From Hormoscilla sp. GUM202 (GTDB lineage: Bacteria > Cyanobacteriota > Cyanobacteriia > Cyanobacteriales > Desertifilaceae): a DNA stretch of 64,000 bases. Location: positions 1 through 64,000 of the forward strand of contig RFFC02000020.1 in the NCBI GenBank assembly GCA_005518205.2, written 5' to 3'. Shown here piece by piece: positions 26,540 through 35,842 of the stretch; position 1 is the first letter of the stretch; each line of letters starts with the position of its first letter. The position numbers and the translations under genes are program-made. The notes under the pieces were generated by a model. The model was not told the origin of the DNA and ran no database searches. It saw only the letters and a list, made by a program, of their open reading frames with translations.

Positions 26540-27472
26540 TTAACAATTGCTCAATTCATTACCCAAAATACTTGCCAGTAAAGCCTTTTGGGCGTGCAAC
26601 CGATTTTCTGCCTGGTCCCATATTCGTGACTGAGAACCTTCCATCACCTCATCAGTAATTTCTTCTCCCCGATGGGCCGGTAAACAATGGAGCACGATCG
26701 CCTCTGGATCCGCTTTCGCTAACAGTTCTTTATTCACCTGATAAGACTGAAAAACTGGCAGGCGATCGCCTGCAGAAGCTTCCTGTCCCATACTCGCCCA
26801 AACATCAGTATAAACCACCTGACTGCCCGTTACTGCTGCCACTGGGTCTGTAGTTATCATCACTTCCGTGCGTCCGGCCGCCATTTGACGGGCCTGGGCC
26901 ACAATTTCACCATTCGGCTCAAACTTCGGCGGCGTCGCCACTCTTACATTCATCCCCGCCAGTACACAACCTAACAGTAATGAGTGCGCCACATTATTTC
27001 CATCTCCCACATAAGTTAAAGTCCTACCTTCCAGATTGCCAAAGCATTCTTCGATCGTCAATAAATCAGCCAATATCTGACAAGGATGCTCTCTATCTGT
27101 CAGCGCATTAATCACTGGAATCTTAGCATATTCAGCAAAAGTTTCTAAATCTTGCTGCTCAAAAGTTCTAATTGCCAAAACATCTAGATATCGGTCTAAA
27201 ACCCTTGCTGTATCGATCGGCGATTCTCCCCGACTAACTTGGGTTACATTAGGAAGCAGGTCAATTACCTGACCTCCTAATTGATACATTGCCACAGTCA
27301 AACTCACCCGAGTCCGGGTAGAAGCTTTAGAAAATAACAGTCCCAGCACCTTATTGCAGCGCCATTGTACCTCACCCTTTTTCAGTTTCGCCGCCAGTTC
27401 TAACAGTGAGTTCAATTCCCTAGCACTTAGGTCTGCCAAACTCAATAAATCTCGTCCTTTTAATGATTCCAT
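26540..27472 (-). CDS. argF: Ornithine carbamoyltransferase
   Basis: A 310-residue enzyme that joins carbamoyl phosphate and ornithine to make citrulline in arginine synthesis. The carbamoyl-phosphate loop is FSKASTRTRVS (STRTR), the second-domain HPCQ motif reads TDREHPCQILADLL, and the ornithine-binding HCLPAHRGEEI loop is intact. The length is normal. I chose the ATG at 27472 (MESLKGRDLLSL); a TTG six bases upstream is possible. Upstream lies AATTGAGAATTGAAAAT tandem-like sequence. It is in the same minus-strand block as argB, with two unrelated membrane-protein genes between. Confidence 0.97.
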   Translation of the reverse strand: MESLKGRDLLSLADLSARELNSLLELAAKLKKGEVQWRCNKVLGLLFSKASTRTRVSLTVAMYQLGGQVIDLLPNVTQVSRGESPIDTARVLDRYLDVLAIRTFEQQDLETFAEYAKIPVINALTDREHPCQILADLLTIEECFGNLEGRTLTYVGDGNNVAHSLLLGCVLAGMNVRVATPPKFEPNGEIVAQARQMAAGRTEVMITTDPVAAVTGSQVVYTDVWASMGQEASAGDRLPVFQSYQVNKELLAKADPEAIVLHCLPAHRGEEITDEVMEGSQSRIWDQAENRLHAQKALLASILGNELSNC

Positions 27473-27502
27473 TTTCAATTCTCAATTTTCAATTCTCTAT
27501 TC

Positions 27503-28243
27503 TCAACTCTTCACCTTTCCCTCTTTCAAATATGTTCCCCCTGCTACCAACATAATAATTATCAAACCACCAATTCCGATCGGACTGGGAACCCAGAATA
27601 TCGCTTCAATATGATTTAGTTTACCCTGTTCCAGTGTCCAGATTAGCTGATTTCCCGATCGCCTCACCAGGGTGTCATCGCCAATTTTTTTTGCTCCCCA
27701 AGGAGTAGCCAGGCTAAATTTCAGATCCAAAAACTTATCCGGACTCAGCAATACCTTGTCATTAGCTGAGACAACAGCAAGCGATCGCAAATCCAAATCC
27801 AGCTGCAAGTGATTGCGGATCGCCAAGATAAAATTATTCTGGGCCACCGCCATATTTGAAGAAAGTAAAGATAAATCCCCCTCATCATTCTTCGAGTTAG
27901 CCAGCTGTTCGTAGGGATTAAAAAACTTATTAAACTTAACCGCCAACTCCGCCCCATTATTAAAAGGAATAATCACCGAAAGGGTCTGGTCAGAAAGCAT
28001 CTCCGTTTTTCCTGACATCTCGCGCACCCGTTCGTCAATGCTATCTAACCATGTTTGCAGCGTCGCACGACTAAAAATATTCAGCTGGTCTTGCAGCTGA
28101 ATCTGCTGCCGTATTTCCCCATGGGTCTGACTATTCATCTGGACCCCAATGTCATATTCCACGCAGCCTGTCAGCATTGTCAACAGTAAAATATACACCG
28201 GGACCAGAAAACGTATAACTGACTTTTGCCTGTGCACGATCAT
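27503..28243 (-). CDS. DUF3153-type lipoprotein
   Basis: A 246-residue exported protein. A signal segment (SVIRFLVPVYILLLTMLTGC) ends in a lipobox, so Cys is probably acylated. Then comes a soluble domain (YDIGVQMNSQTHGEIRQQIQ...) and a C-terminal membrane helix (GIGGLIIIMLVAGGTYL). The pattern matches the DUF3153 family of cyanobacteria, function unknown. The ATG at 28243 follows AGGAAGGGAAAAGG; the upstream TTG is less likely. Its start overlaps the end region of the TPR gene upstream, suggesting cotranscription. Confidence 0.8.
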   Translation of the reverse strand: MIVHRQKSVIRFLVPVYILLLTMLTGCVEYDIGVQMNSQTHGEIRQQIQLQDQLNIFSRATLQTWLDSIDERVREMSGKTEMLSDQTLSVIIPFNNGAELAVKFNKFFNPYEQLANSKNDEGDLSLLSSNMAVAQNNFILAIRNHLQLDLDLRSLAVVSANDKVLLSPDKFLDLKFSLATPWGAKKIGDDTLVRRSGNQLIWTLEQGKLNHIEAIFWVPSPIGIGGLIIIMLVAGGTYLKEGKVKS

Positions 28244-28260
28244 GACCTTTTCCCTTCCTG

Positions 28261-28782
28261 CTAACTTAGCCAAATTAAACCGCCGATTGTCAGACTTGCT
28301 AAAATCAGAGCTACCCAGATAAATCGATTATCTTCGGTATTTACCTGAGTTAAATCTACTTCTTCTGCCAGTTCAACCCGCCCCTGGGACATGCCGCTTT
28401 TAGCAACACCAGCACCCCGCCGATATTTTACCTCACTTTCCGACATAGAGCCTAAATCCGGGATTTTGCTCATCCATGCTTCCGGTCTCTTTAGCTGGGG
28501 TGCTTCCAGAATATAGAGTAAGCGCTTACCTTCTTTGCGGGCTTCCAGACTGGGATGAGATTGCAGCTGCTGACAAACCGCCCGCGCCTCTGCTTGCTTA
28601 CTGGCAGCCTCATAGGCGATCGCCAGCCACAGAAGCACATCTCCTCCCAGTTGAGAATTGGGATTAACTAGGCCACTCGCTTTTTCCAAATACTCAACTG
28701 AGGCGCTGTACTGACCGCGCTCAAAGGCATTTTTGCCCGCCTCGTAGTTATCCTTGACAATCTCTAAACTTTCTGTCTTCAC
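28261..28782 (-). CDS. TPR-containing membrane-anchored protein
   Basis: A 173-residue protein. The N-terminal part contains tetratricopeptide-like helices (YEAGKNAFERGQYSASVEYLEKA and VLLWLAIAYEAASKQAEARAV). A hydrophilic linker follows and a C-terminal membrane segment (FIWVALILASLTIGGLIWL). It is tail-anchored with the TPR in the cytoplasm, probably a scaffold. It precedes the DUF3153 gene by 17 bases, so they are likely one transcript. The pair recurs in cyanobacteria, to my knowledge without known function. Confidence 0.7.
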   Translation of the reverse strand: MKTESLEIVKDNYEAGKNAFERGQYSASVEYLEKASGLVNPNSQLGGDVLLWLAIAYEAASKQAEARAVCQQLQSHPSLEARKEGKRLLYILEAPQLKRPEAWMSKIPDLGSMSESEVKYRRGAGVAKSGMSQGRVELAEEVDLTQVNTEDNRFIWVALILASLTIGGLIWLS

Positions 28783-28789
28783 CCTACGC

Positions 28790-28866
28790 TTCTCCCGGAC
28801 GGGCGGATCGCCCGTCCTACACGGCCCCCCTCGTTCCCAGGAAGAGCCTGGGAACGAGGGGGGCCT
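28790..28866. repeat. Palindromic repeats (CGTTCCCAGG...CCTGGGAACG family)
   Basis: GACGGGCGGATCGCCCGTCC and CCCCTCGTTCCCAGG / CCTGGGAACGAGGGG form two adjacent hairpins between the TPR gene and argB. The second belongs to a repeat family also seen at 30610-30650, 36556-36595, 47560-47661, 48400-48685 and 62550-62605. Confidence 0.75.
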
Positions 28867-28867
28867 A

Positions 28868-29785
28868 TTAACTCATGAATTCCGAGGCAACGATCATCGA
28901 GCCGATCCCAGAGTCAGTAAAGATTTCCAGCAACAGAGCGTGGGGCATGCGACCATCGATAATGTGAGCAGCCCGCACACCTTGAGCCAGACTCCGCACG
29001 CAGCAATTCACCTTAGGAATCATCCCACCAGCCACCACCCCTTTTTCTATCAGACTTCGCGCCTGTTGAATGTCTAATTTATAGATTAGGGTTGATGGGT
29101 CTTTATAGTCCTGCAAAATTCCAGCAGTATCCGTCAGCAAAATCAGCTTTTCCGCCCCCAGGGCCGCCGCTAACTCCCCGGCCACCGTATCAGCATTGAT
29201 ATTATAAGCCTGTCCCGTTTCATCTGCTGCCACACTTGAGACCACGGGAATATAGCCGCTGTTGACTAGGGACTGCAATATTTCGGTATCCACGCTGCTG
29301 ACTTCCCCGACAAAACCGATGCCTTCATCACCTTGCGATCGCGCAGCGTGCTCGCAGAGCATGCGAGCGCAGATCAAATTACCATCTTTACCGCACAGCC
29401 CGATCGCCTTTCCCCCAGCCGTATTAATCAGAGAGACAATTTCTTTATTCACCCGCCCCACCAGGACCATTTCCACAACTTCCATCGTGTCCGCATCCGT
29501 CACCCGCAGACCATTCTTAAATTGTGGTTCAATGCCTAGTTTCCCCAGCCAGGTATTAATTTCCGGACCGCCACCATGCACCAACACCGGACGCACGCCA
29601 ACGCAGGACAAAAATACAATATCCCGCATCACCTTATCTTTGAGAGTGCTATCTTTCATCGCCGCACCCCCGTACTTGACCACCACAGTCCGACCCGCAA
29701 ACTGTTGCATATAGGGCAGCGCTTCACTCAGCACTCGCACCCGCGCACTAACTTCAAGCTGCAAATCTTCATTTTCTTTAAGCAT
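28868..29785 (-). CDS. argB: Acetylglutamate kinase
   Basis: A 305-residue kinase that phosphorylates N-acetylglutamate, the committed step of arginine synthesis and in cyanobacteria the target of PII protein control. Motifs seen: [10 protein letters not shown] (phosphate loop), [10 protein letters not shown] (second glycine loop), [22 protein letters not shown] and [11 protein letters not shown]. An unusual stretch, [17 protein letters not shown], sits where homologues have a short turn; it is encoded by a GC-rich palindromic repeat (GCGCAGCGTGCTCGCAGAGC) inserted in frame. The start [12 protein letters not shown] is reasonable. It is 43 bp downstream of aroK. Confidence 0.97.
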   Translation of the reverse strand: MLKENEDLQLEVSARVRVLSEALPYMQQFAGRTVVVKYGGAAMKDSTLKDKVMRDIVFLSCVGVRPVLVHGGGPEINTWLGKLGIEPQFKNGLRVTDADTMEVVEMVLVGRVNKEIVSLINTAGGKAIGLCGKDGNLICARMLCEHAARSQGDEGIGFVGEVSSVDTEILQSLVNSGYIPVVSSVAADETGQAYNINADTVAGELAAALGAEKLILLTDTAGILQDYKDPSTLIYKLDIQQARSLIEKGVVAGGMIPKVNCCVRSLAQGVRAAHIIDGRMPHALLLEIFTDSGIGSMIVASEFMS

Positions 29786-29828
29786 ATGTCTAATGGGTAT
29801 TATTTACTCACACAAATAAATTGTTAAT

Positions 29829-30383
29829 TTAGTTAAATTCCCGATTCTTTACTTCTGGTTTGATAATAGTCGGAATTTCCTCTAGCACGCGCCTTGCTAC
29901 TCCTTCAGGGGTTTCTTCTCCTGTCATAGTAATGTGTAAATCCGCTTGACTGTATAGGAGTTGCCGGTCGGACAGGAGCGATCGCAGTTTTTCCAAGGGG
30001 TCTACTTCTTGTAACAGAGGGCGGGTCGTATCTCCTTGCAAACGCTTATATAATTGTTCTACCGGTAAATCTAGCCATATAACGATGCCGTGGTGCAGGT
30101 AACTCCAATTTTTCTGCCGCAATACTATCCCTCCACCCGTAGCCACCACTGATTGCAGATAGGCTGACAGCGAGCCCAACACCTGACTTTCTATCTCCCG
30201 AAATCCTGCTTCTCCTTCCGTTTCGAATATTTCCCCGATCGCTTTTCCTTTGACTCGTTCAATCAGCACATCCGTATCAAAAAAACGATATTCCAGTTCC
30301 TTTGCCAATAATTCCCCCACCGTCGTTTTCCCTGCACCCATCATCCCGATTATATAAATACTAATTCCTCTTAAATTGTTCAT
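29829..30383 (-). CDS. aroK: Shikimate kinase
   Basis: A 184-residue enzyme that phosphorylates shikimate in aromatic amino acid synthesis. Walker A is GMMGAGKTTVG, shikimate-binding residues are in FFDTDVLIE and FREIES, and ATGGGIVLR is the glycine loop. The lid region GDTTRPLL is complete. The length and start (MNNLRGISIYIIGMMG) are typical. It is upstream of argB on the same strand and probably cotranscribed with it. Confidence 0.96.
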   Translation of the reverse strand: MNNLRGISIYIIGMMGAGKTTVGELLAKELEYRFFDTDVLIERVKGKAIGEIFETEGEAGFREIESQVLGSLSAYLQSVVATGGGIVLRQKNWSYLHHGIVIWLDLPVEQLYKRLQGDTTRPLLQEVDPLEKLRSLLSDRQLLYSQADLHITMTGEETPEGVARRVLEEIPTIIKPEVKNREFN

Positions 30384-30419
30384 TGCTCATCTTTTTTCTG
30401 TTGAAAACAAATCATCTCA

Positions 30420-31226
30420 TTAAGTTTCATCTTCATCTAATCCCCAATCTTCATCATTTTCCCCTGCGTCACTCTCCTCGCGAACCGGAGGAATTATCAC
30501 CCGATAATTCGCTTCGTAGACATCCTCAATTTTCCCCGAATTCCCCTTATCCTGGGAGCCATAGGAGTAGAATGAATCTTGAGTTTCCTCCTGACCTGCT
30601 TTGGCCTTATCGCCCTCGTTCCCACGGCTCTGCCTGGGAACGTGCTCCGTGCTTGCGGACGTTACAGCATCATCCCAATCCTCAGATATCTTGTTTTCCT
30701 GTTCCCAATCATCATTATTCGATGCTGCTGAAGAGGGGGTGCGATTTTTCGCGCAGCGTTCGCCTTTAGTCGGGACTGCCGCTTTTGGGGTCCGATCGCC
30801 TATGGTATCAAAACCGTCCCGTTGCTGGTGGGCATTGTACGTGGTTTTACTACGTCGAATAAAATCCGTTTCGCTAGCTTTTGATTTCTGGGGAGGCCAA
30901 GAACCCGCAGGATAAGCAGACCCTCCCTCGATGTCTCCGGAGTAGTGCGAATAGCGCTCTCCGGAGACATCGAAGTAGCGTGGGCGCTCTCCGTGACCCC
31001 GCACATTGCGTGCCTCTAGATAACTGTACCACCTCAACAAGGCCGCGATCGACAACCCAGTCATCACTCCAGCAGCCAGGCCCAGCAATATCCAGACAGC
31101 CAGGGGCAAGGGAGGAGTTGGCATTCCTAAAAACACCAGGGACAAAGAAGGCGACCAGTTTTGCAAAGCAAACAGAGTCAGCCCTCCGCCAATGACTAGC
31201 AGTAAAACAAGGCTAATGGCAGGCAT
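30420..31226 (-). CDS. LapA-like (DUF1049) membrane protein with repeat-expanded tail
   Basis: A 268-residue protein. Two membrane helices at the N-terminus (ISLVLLLVIGGGLTLFALQNW, then a PLAVWILLGLAAGVMTGLS helix) match the LapA/DUF1049 domain. The rest is a hydrophilic, acidic tail. Three tail segments look repeat-derived: GHGERPRYFDVSGERYSHYS (30920-31010, GTCTCCGGAG palindromes), PTKGERCAKNR (about 30750), and STEHVPRQSRGNEG (CGTTCCCAGGCAGAGCCGTG family). Homologues would be expected to be shorter. Function unknown. Confidence 0.7.
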   Translation of the reverse strand: MPAISLVLLLVIGGGLTLFALQNWSPSLSLVFLGMPTPPLPLAVWILLGLAAGVMTGLSIAALLRWYSYLEARNVRGHGERPRYFDVSGERYSHYSGDIEGGSAYPAGSWPPQKSKASETDFIRRSKTTYNAHQQRDGFDTIGDRTPKAAVPTKGERCAKNRTPSSAASNNDDWEQENKISEDWDDAVTSASTEHVPRQSRGNEGDKAKAGQEETQDSFYSYGSQDKGNSGKIEDVYEANYRVIIPPVREESDAGENDEDWGLDEDET

Positions 31227-31243
31227 AACTTATATCTGTACCT

Positions 31244-31861
31244 TCACTCTTCCCAGCGGTTAATCGGCACACAATCAATATCCAGTTGGTCCAAAGCACG
31301 AGCCACCACAAAATCTACCAGATCCTCGATCGTCTGCGGCTTGTGGTACCAAGCAGGAATTGCTGGAACAATTTTAACACCTGCTTGAGCCAAAGCCGTC
31401 AGATTGCGCAAGTGAATCAGACTCAAGGGAGTCTCCCGGGGGACGATCGCCAATTTCCGACCTTCTTTGATCTGGACATCAGCGGCCCTTTCTAGCAGAT
31501 CGGAACTCAAGCCTGCTGCCAATTTTGCCACCGTACCCATACTGCAAGGGATGATAATCATCCCCCGGGTGCGGAAGGAACCACTGGCAACATTGGCACC
31601 AATATCTTGCCAGGGGTGACAGCGCAGTTTCCCGGCAGTTTCTACCCCAGCTTGCAGCCGCCAGAACTCCGACTGCTGTACTGGCTCCGCTGGCATGCGG
31701 ATATTTTGCTCTGCCTGCCAGACCATATAAACTGCCTTCGAGGCAACTAGGTCAATAGTGTAATCTGCCCAGAGCAAAAATTTGAGCGCCCGCACCGCAT
31801 AGATTAAACCCGATGACCCCGATACTCCCATAACCAGAGTCTGTCTCACTTGATTTTCCAT
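31244..31861 (-). CDS. ubiX: Flavin prenyltransferase UbiX
   Basis: A 205-residue flavoprotein that prenylates FMN to make the cofactor of UbiD-type decarboxylases. MGVSGSSGLIYAVRAL is the FMN-binding N-terminus, IIIPCSMGTVAKLAAG holds the conserved CSMxT segment, and VPRETPLSLIHLRNL is the dimethylallyl-phosphate site. The length is standard. In cyanobacteria the UbiX/UbiD route serves plastoquinone synthesis. It is 18 bp from the LapA-like gene and on the same strand. Confidence 0.95.
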   Translation of the reverse strand: MENQVRQTLVMGVSGSSGLIYAVRALKFLLWADYTIDLVASKAVYMVWQAEQNIRMPAEPVQQSEFWRLQAGVETAGKLRCHPWQDIGANVASGSFRTRGMIIIPCSMGTVAKLAAGLSSDLLERAADVQIKEGRKLAIVPRETPLSLIHLRNLTALAQAGVKIVPAIPAWYHKPQTIEDLVDFVVARALDQLDIDCVPINRWEE

Positions 31862-32004
31862 TTTTCCTTTGGCCTTGTCCTCCCCTATTGAAAGGGGAGC
31901 ATGTCCAGCCTCTCAGACAAAATCACCTACCGACGGGGATGGCGCTAACAGCTAACAACTGACTGGCAGGCGATCCGCCCGCCCAATGAAGATACATGCT
32001 CCCC

Positions 32005-34296
32005 CTAATCTTCATATTCATCGGGTTCAAGGTCGGAGGGGTCATCCTCCCATTCCGTGCCAACGCTACCCCCGCTAACAGCAATCAGGTCAATTTGCTG
32101 GCGGTAATAGTCAACGCTTTTCACCTGCGCCTCCACCCGTGAGCCCAGTCGGTATTGATTGCGGTTTTTGCGACCCACCAGCATTTGCTGTCGGGAGCGA
32201 TATTCATACCAGTCATCTTTCAGGGAGCTTACATGTACCAGTCCTTCTACCAATACATCTTCCAGCTCCACAAAGAAACCGTAGGACTGGACTCCAGTAA
32301 TCACCCCACTAAATATCTCTCCTGTATGTGCCTTCATAAATTCCGCTTTTTGCAGTCCTTCCAAGTCCTCTTGGGCTTCTTGGGCGATCCTTTCTTTCTC
32401 ACTCAAGTGAGCGGAAATTGAGGTAAAGTGATCCTCGAAGTCCTGAAGGATGTCTGGGGGGAGAACCTTCCAGTTAATTTTGTTGTGGCAACTGCTGTGA
32501 CGCAGGTTAACACTTTCTTTAGCACGACTGGTACGGCGATCGCGTCCCTGTTCAAACAGCGCATGCAATATCCGGTGAACCAGCAGATCGCAGTAACGCT
32601 GTAGAGGAGAGGTAAAATGGGTGTAAGCCTCGTCCAGGGCCAGTCCAAAGTGAGGTTTAGGGGTAGTGCTGTAAGCACCTGGCTTCAAGGTAGACATCAA
32701 GATATTAGTGAGTACCTTCTGGGCCGATGACTGGGCAAACACCCCGGTGAAAGCTTTATAATCCGCCGGCGTCACCACATCTTCTTCTGCCAGTTCCAGT
32801 TCAATCCCCAAATTACCCGCCAACTTAATTAACTCCTGCACCTCTTCCATATGAGGGGTCGGATGTACGCGGTAAATTAACGGCAAAGATAGGGCCTGCA
32901 AATGGGTTGCCACCACCTGGTTTGCCAGAATCATCAACTCCGTTACGATCGATCTCTCTGGCAGTTGGGGCGAGACTACCAAAGCCCCCAAGGTGCCCTC
33001 ATCATCGTAGTGAAATTTTTTGTCTGGCAAATTCAAATCAAAGGAACCCCTCTTCAGGCGCTGTTCTCTCAATCCCTGAGTCAATAGCAACAGTTCGGAC
33101 AAAGTTTCAGCTACCTTTCTCGGAAATGATTTGGTCTCTTTATTAATAATTTCTCTTACCTGCTGATAAGACAGTTGGTAATTAACTCGCACGATTGTCC
33201 GTTGAAACTCAAACTCAATCAACTGCCCTTCACTGTCGAGGGTCAAGAATACAGAGACAGCTAATCTATCTGCTTCTGGCACCAAGCAGCATTGAGCAGC
33301 CACCCATGCGGGTAGCATCGGCAGCACCTTTTCGCCTAAATAGACCGAGGCCCCTCGCTTTGAAGCTTCCTGGTCGATATAATCATCTGGTAGGACATAC
33401 TCAGCCACATCGGCAATATGAACCCCCACGCGCCAATATCCCGCTTCAGTTCGATCCAGGCTGATCGCGTCATCTAAGGTCTCAGGGCGACTGTCCTTCG
33501 AGGCGCCTGGTTTGATGGTAATTGTCAGCAGCTGGCGCAAATCCCGCCGTTTTTCCTCCGATCCCAGCGGGGACATCTCCTGATTTTTCCGGAACGGTGC
33601 CGCAGCAGCTAAGACCTCAGGGGGAAAATCTTTGGGCAAGTTATGTTTGCAGCGGACGATTTCCGTATCAGCCGCTTCTTCAGCATTGCTACCCAGGACT
33701 TGGGTAACTCTGCCTATGGGAGGATGCTGACCGAGAGGATAGCGGAGGATTTCCACATGTACCAGATGATCCACCGCTTCTTCCAGGTTTTGAGCCTCCT
33801 GTGATTTAATGTCCAGTTCAAACAGCAGCCGGTCATCCAGAGGCACGGCTTTGTAATCCCCGTTCGCACGCTTCACCCTTCCTAGTACCGAAGTAATTGC
33901 TCGGTCTATAATCAGCTGTACTTCTCCTTCTGGAGAGCGTCTGCGACTGCCTTCTTTGAGGATCTTCACCAATACCCGATCGCCGTTCCATGCCGTCGAG
34001 AGATTGCTTTCTCGGATATAGATATCCTCAGTATCTTCAGCATCTTGGATAGCAAAGCAAAAACCCTTGCTCGAACAGCGGAGTTTGCCTTCAACGAAGG
34101 ATTGCTTGTCATAGACCCTTTTATATCTGCCACGGTCTTTGACTAAAATCCCAATTCTTTCTAGGGCGTCTAAGACAATTTGGAGTTTGCGCAGACTTCC
34201 ATTTTCCGTAGCACCCAGTTTTTTCTCCAAAACCTTAGGCGCTACCAATTTTTCATCTTCAAAATTCGCTAGCAGTGTTGCGATTGAAAATTCCAT
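32005..34296 (-). CDS. rnr: Ribonuclease R/RNase II family exoribonuclease
   Basis: A 763-residue 3'-5' exoribonuclease. N-terminal winged-helix and cold-shock regions are followed by the RNB catalytic domain (SRPETLDDAISLDRTEAGYWRVGVHIADVA, with the Asp cluster; ASKRGASVYLGEKVLPMLP; HFTSPLQRYCDLLVHR) and a C-terminal S1 domain (GEIFSGVITGVQSYGFFVEL). The tail is acidic. The start ATG at 34296 (MEFSIATLLANF) has AAGGAGAGG about 12 bases ahead; a TTG upstream is less likely. A short non-homologous stretch (GRDRRTSRAKESVNLRHSSC) may be a small repeat insertion. Confidence 0.95.
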   Translation of the reverse strand: MEFSIATLLANFEDEKLVAPKVLEKKLGATENGSLRKLQIVLDALERIGILVKDRGRYKRVYDKQSFVEGKLRCSSKGFCFAIQDAEDTEDIYIRESNLSTAWNGDRVLVKILKEGSRRRSPEGEVQLIIDRAITSVLGRVKRANGDYKAVPLDDRLLFELDIKSQEAQNLEEAVDHLVHVEILRYPLGQHPPIGRVTQVLGSNAEEAADTEIVRCKHNLPKDFPPEVLAAAAPFRKNQEMSPLGSEEKRRDLRQLLTITIKPGASKDSRPETLDDAISLDRTEAGYWRVGVHIADVAEYVLPDDYIDQEASKRGASVYLGEKVLPMLPAWVAAQCCLVPEADRLAVSVFLTLDSEGQLIEFEFQRTIVRVNYQLSYQQVREIINKETKSFPRKVAETLSELLLLTQGLREQRLKRGSFDLNLPDKKFHYDDEGTLGALVVSPQLPERSIVTELMILANQVVATHLQALSLPLIYRVHPTPHMEEVQELIKLAGNLGIELELAEEDVVTPADYKAFTGVFAQSSAQKVLTNILMSTLKPGAYSTTPKPHFGLALDEAYTHFTSPLQRYCDLLVHRILHALFEQGRDRRTSRAKESVNLRHSSCHNKINWKVLPPDILQDFEDHFTSISAHLSEKERIAQEAQEDLEGLQKAEFMKAHTGEIFSGVITGVQSYGFFVELEDVLVEGLVHVSSLKDDWYEYRSRQQMLVGRKNRNQYRLGSRVEAQVKSVDYYRQQIDLIAVSGGSVGTEWEDDPSDLEPDEYED

Positions 34297-34347
34297 GTAG
34301 CGATGATTCCTCTCCTTGAACAATTGTCAATCCCATACGCTTCGCTA

Positions 34348-34391
34348 CTTGACAGGGGTGAGACGATAGTATCTCACCCTGTGTCAAGTGA
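34348..34391. promoter_or_regulatory. 17-bp imperfect inverted repeat upstream of rnr
   Basis: CTTGACAGGGGTGAGA and TCTCACCCTGTGTCAAG face each other across a 9-base loop, about 55 bp upstream of the rnr start. It could be a hairpin in the rnr leader, or an operator. No T-run follows on the minus strand. Confidence 0.4.
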
Positions 34392-34583
34392 TATCGCCAG
34401 TTCGTCACGTCTCCAGGCATCATGGCCACTTCCGTAGATTGTGTGTCACCATCTTTTGAAAGTCGATGAGATGATACACTGCGGGGCAACCGATGTCCAG
34501 CATGGCACTTTGCTGTTTTTCCCACCTAGTACAGTTGGTATCGATGTCAATTCACACCTAGAGGGAACAGGACAACCAAGAGG

Positions 34584-35255
34584 TCAATAGCGCTGACCTG
34601 TGACAATGTAAGCCACTCGTTGTCCAATATTAGTAGCATGGTCTGCCATGCGTTCCAAGTGACGGATGACTAACACCAGTAGCATAGTCGGTTCCACCAC
34701 CCCCTGAAGATCCTTTTGATTGGCCAGTTCGTTATAGATGATCAGGTAGTCTGAATCTACCCGATCGTCTTTCACCTTAACTTCTAGACCCGCCTGGGCA
34801 TCCAGGTCCGACAGGGCCCTTAAACTCATTGCCAGCATAGCTTGAGTTCTGTCTAACATCACCTGAATTTTTCCCATGCACTTATGAGGCGGATAAGCAA
34901 ACAGTTTCACCGCGATTTCGCCTAAATCCTTAGCATAATCACCTATGCGCTCCAGGTCTCGTACTAGCTGCATCAGAGCACTGATTAACCGCAAGTCTTG
35001 GGTCACCGGTGCCTGGAGTGCCATCGTGCTGACGCAGTTTAGTTCAATTTGTCGGTAAAATCGATCGATCTGTTTATCTTGCACCGCGATCTCTTTGGCC
35101 GCTGCCAAATCCCGATCGCATATAGCTTTACGGGCCAGCCAGCAAGACTTTTCTACCAGGGATCCCATGCGTAATACGTCCCCCTGTAAGCTTCGCAGCT
35201 GGCGAGCCAAGCTAGTTCTGGTAATTACTCTTGGACCTGGAACAGGAGCATCCAT
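34584..35255 (-). CDS. phoU: Phosphate signalling protein PhoU
   Basis: A 223-residue all-helical protein with two PhoU repeats, each ending in the metal-binding E/D-rich helix: LMQLVRDLERIGDYAKDLGE and VIRHLERMADHATNIGQRV. It links the Pst phosphate transporter to the sensor kinase and damps phosphate uptake. The ATG at 35255 (MDAPVPGPRV) follows GGAGTTAAAGCTA. No pst or pho genes are adjacent. Confidence 0.95.
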   Translation of the reverse strand: MDAPVPGPRVITRTSLARQLRSLQGDVLRMGSLVEKSCWLARKAICDRDLAAAKEIAVQDKQIDRFYRQIELNCVSTMALQAPVTQDLRLISALMQLVRDLERIGDYAKDLGEIAVKLFAYPPHKCMGKIQVMLDRTQAMLAMSLRALSDLDAQAGLEVKVKDDRVDSDYLIIYNELANQKDLQGVVEPTMLLVLVIRHLERMADHATNIGQRVAYIVTGQRY

Positions 35256-35842
35256 TAGCTTTAACTCCGACTCTGAGATCGCGCAGGCGGGTTTGCAGCC
35301 TTGTAGCCATGTGCGTGTAGATACCAACCCAGATTTATACCACCCCGGGCTAGGCCCGACCCAGTATAGCGACTAGCCTGTCCTCTAGTTTTCCCACTTC
35401 TTCATCGGCCACTATCGTCCGGGCTAAGTATATCTTTATATAATAACTCATCTCTCCTGCTCTTTGTCAAGTTATCAGTTGTCAGTTGTCAGTTGTTAGT
35501 TATCACTGGTGGGCCTGGTCCTGGTCACTGGGTCGTGTCCAGAGACGCCCACCCATGTCGCTGCCAGGCAGGCGAGCGACAGGGTGGGCGCTCACGGTCC
35601 GCGGACGGCCCGAAAAATCGGACACGATCGGCACCATCCCAGTCCAGAGGCGATCTCGTCTGCTGGCAAAATATGCATCCTACTTATCTGGACATGCTCC
35701 GTCTGACTCCTGTTCTCCTATCACCATTACAACCGGTTGTCATCAGCCATAATGTTAAGTTTTGTAACAAACCCCTTCCAGTTTTGCCCAATTTGACCGA
35801 AAGTGGTGAGAAACTACCATTATTTTCAGGAGTTTGATAACC
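35256..35842. other. Noncoding stretch between phoU and psaM
   Basis: It contains GTTGTCAGTTGTCAGTTGT short repeats (about 35470-35500), a GC-rich palindromic segment from 35520 to 35640 and the left arm of the inverted repeat around psaM. About 100 bp before psaM is AT-rich and could carry its promoter. No gene seen. Confidence 0.5.

Noticed and set aside
34259-34525. 88-residue minus-strand ORF upstream of rnr
   Set aside because: It overlaps the rnr start in another frame, has no ribosome site and reads through the inverted repeat; composition is not protein-like.
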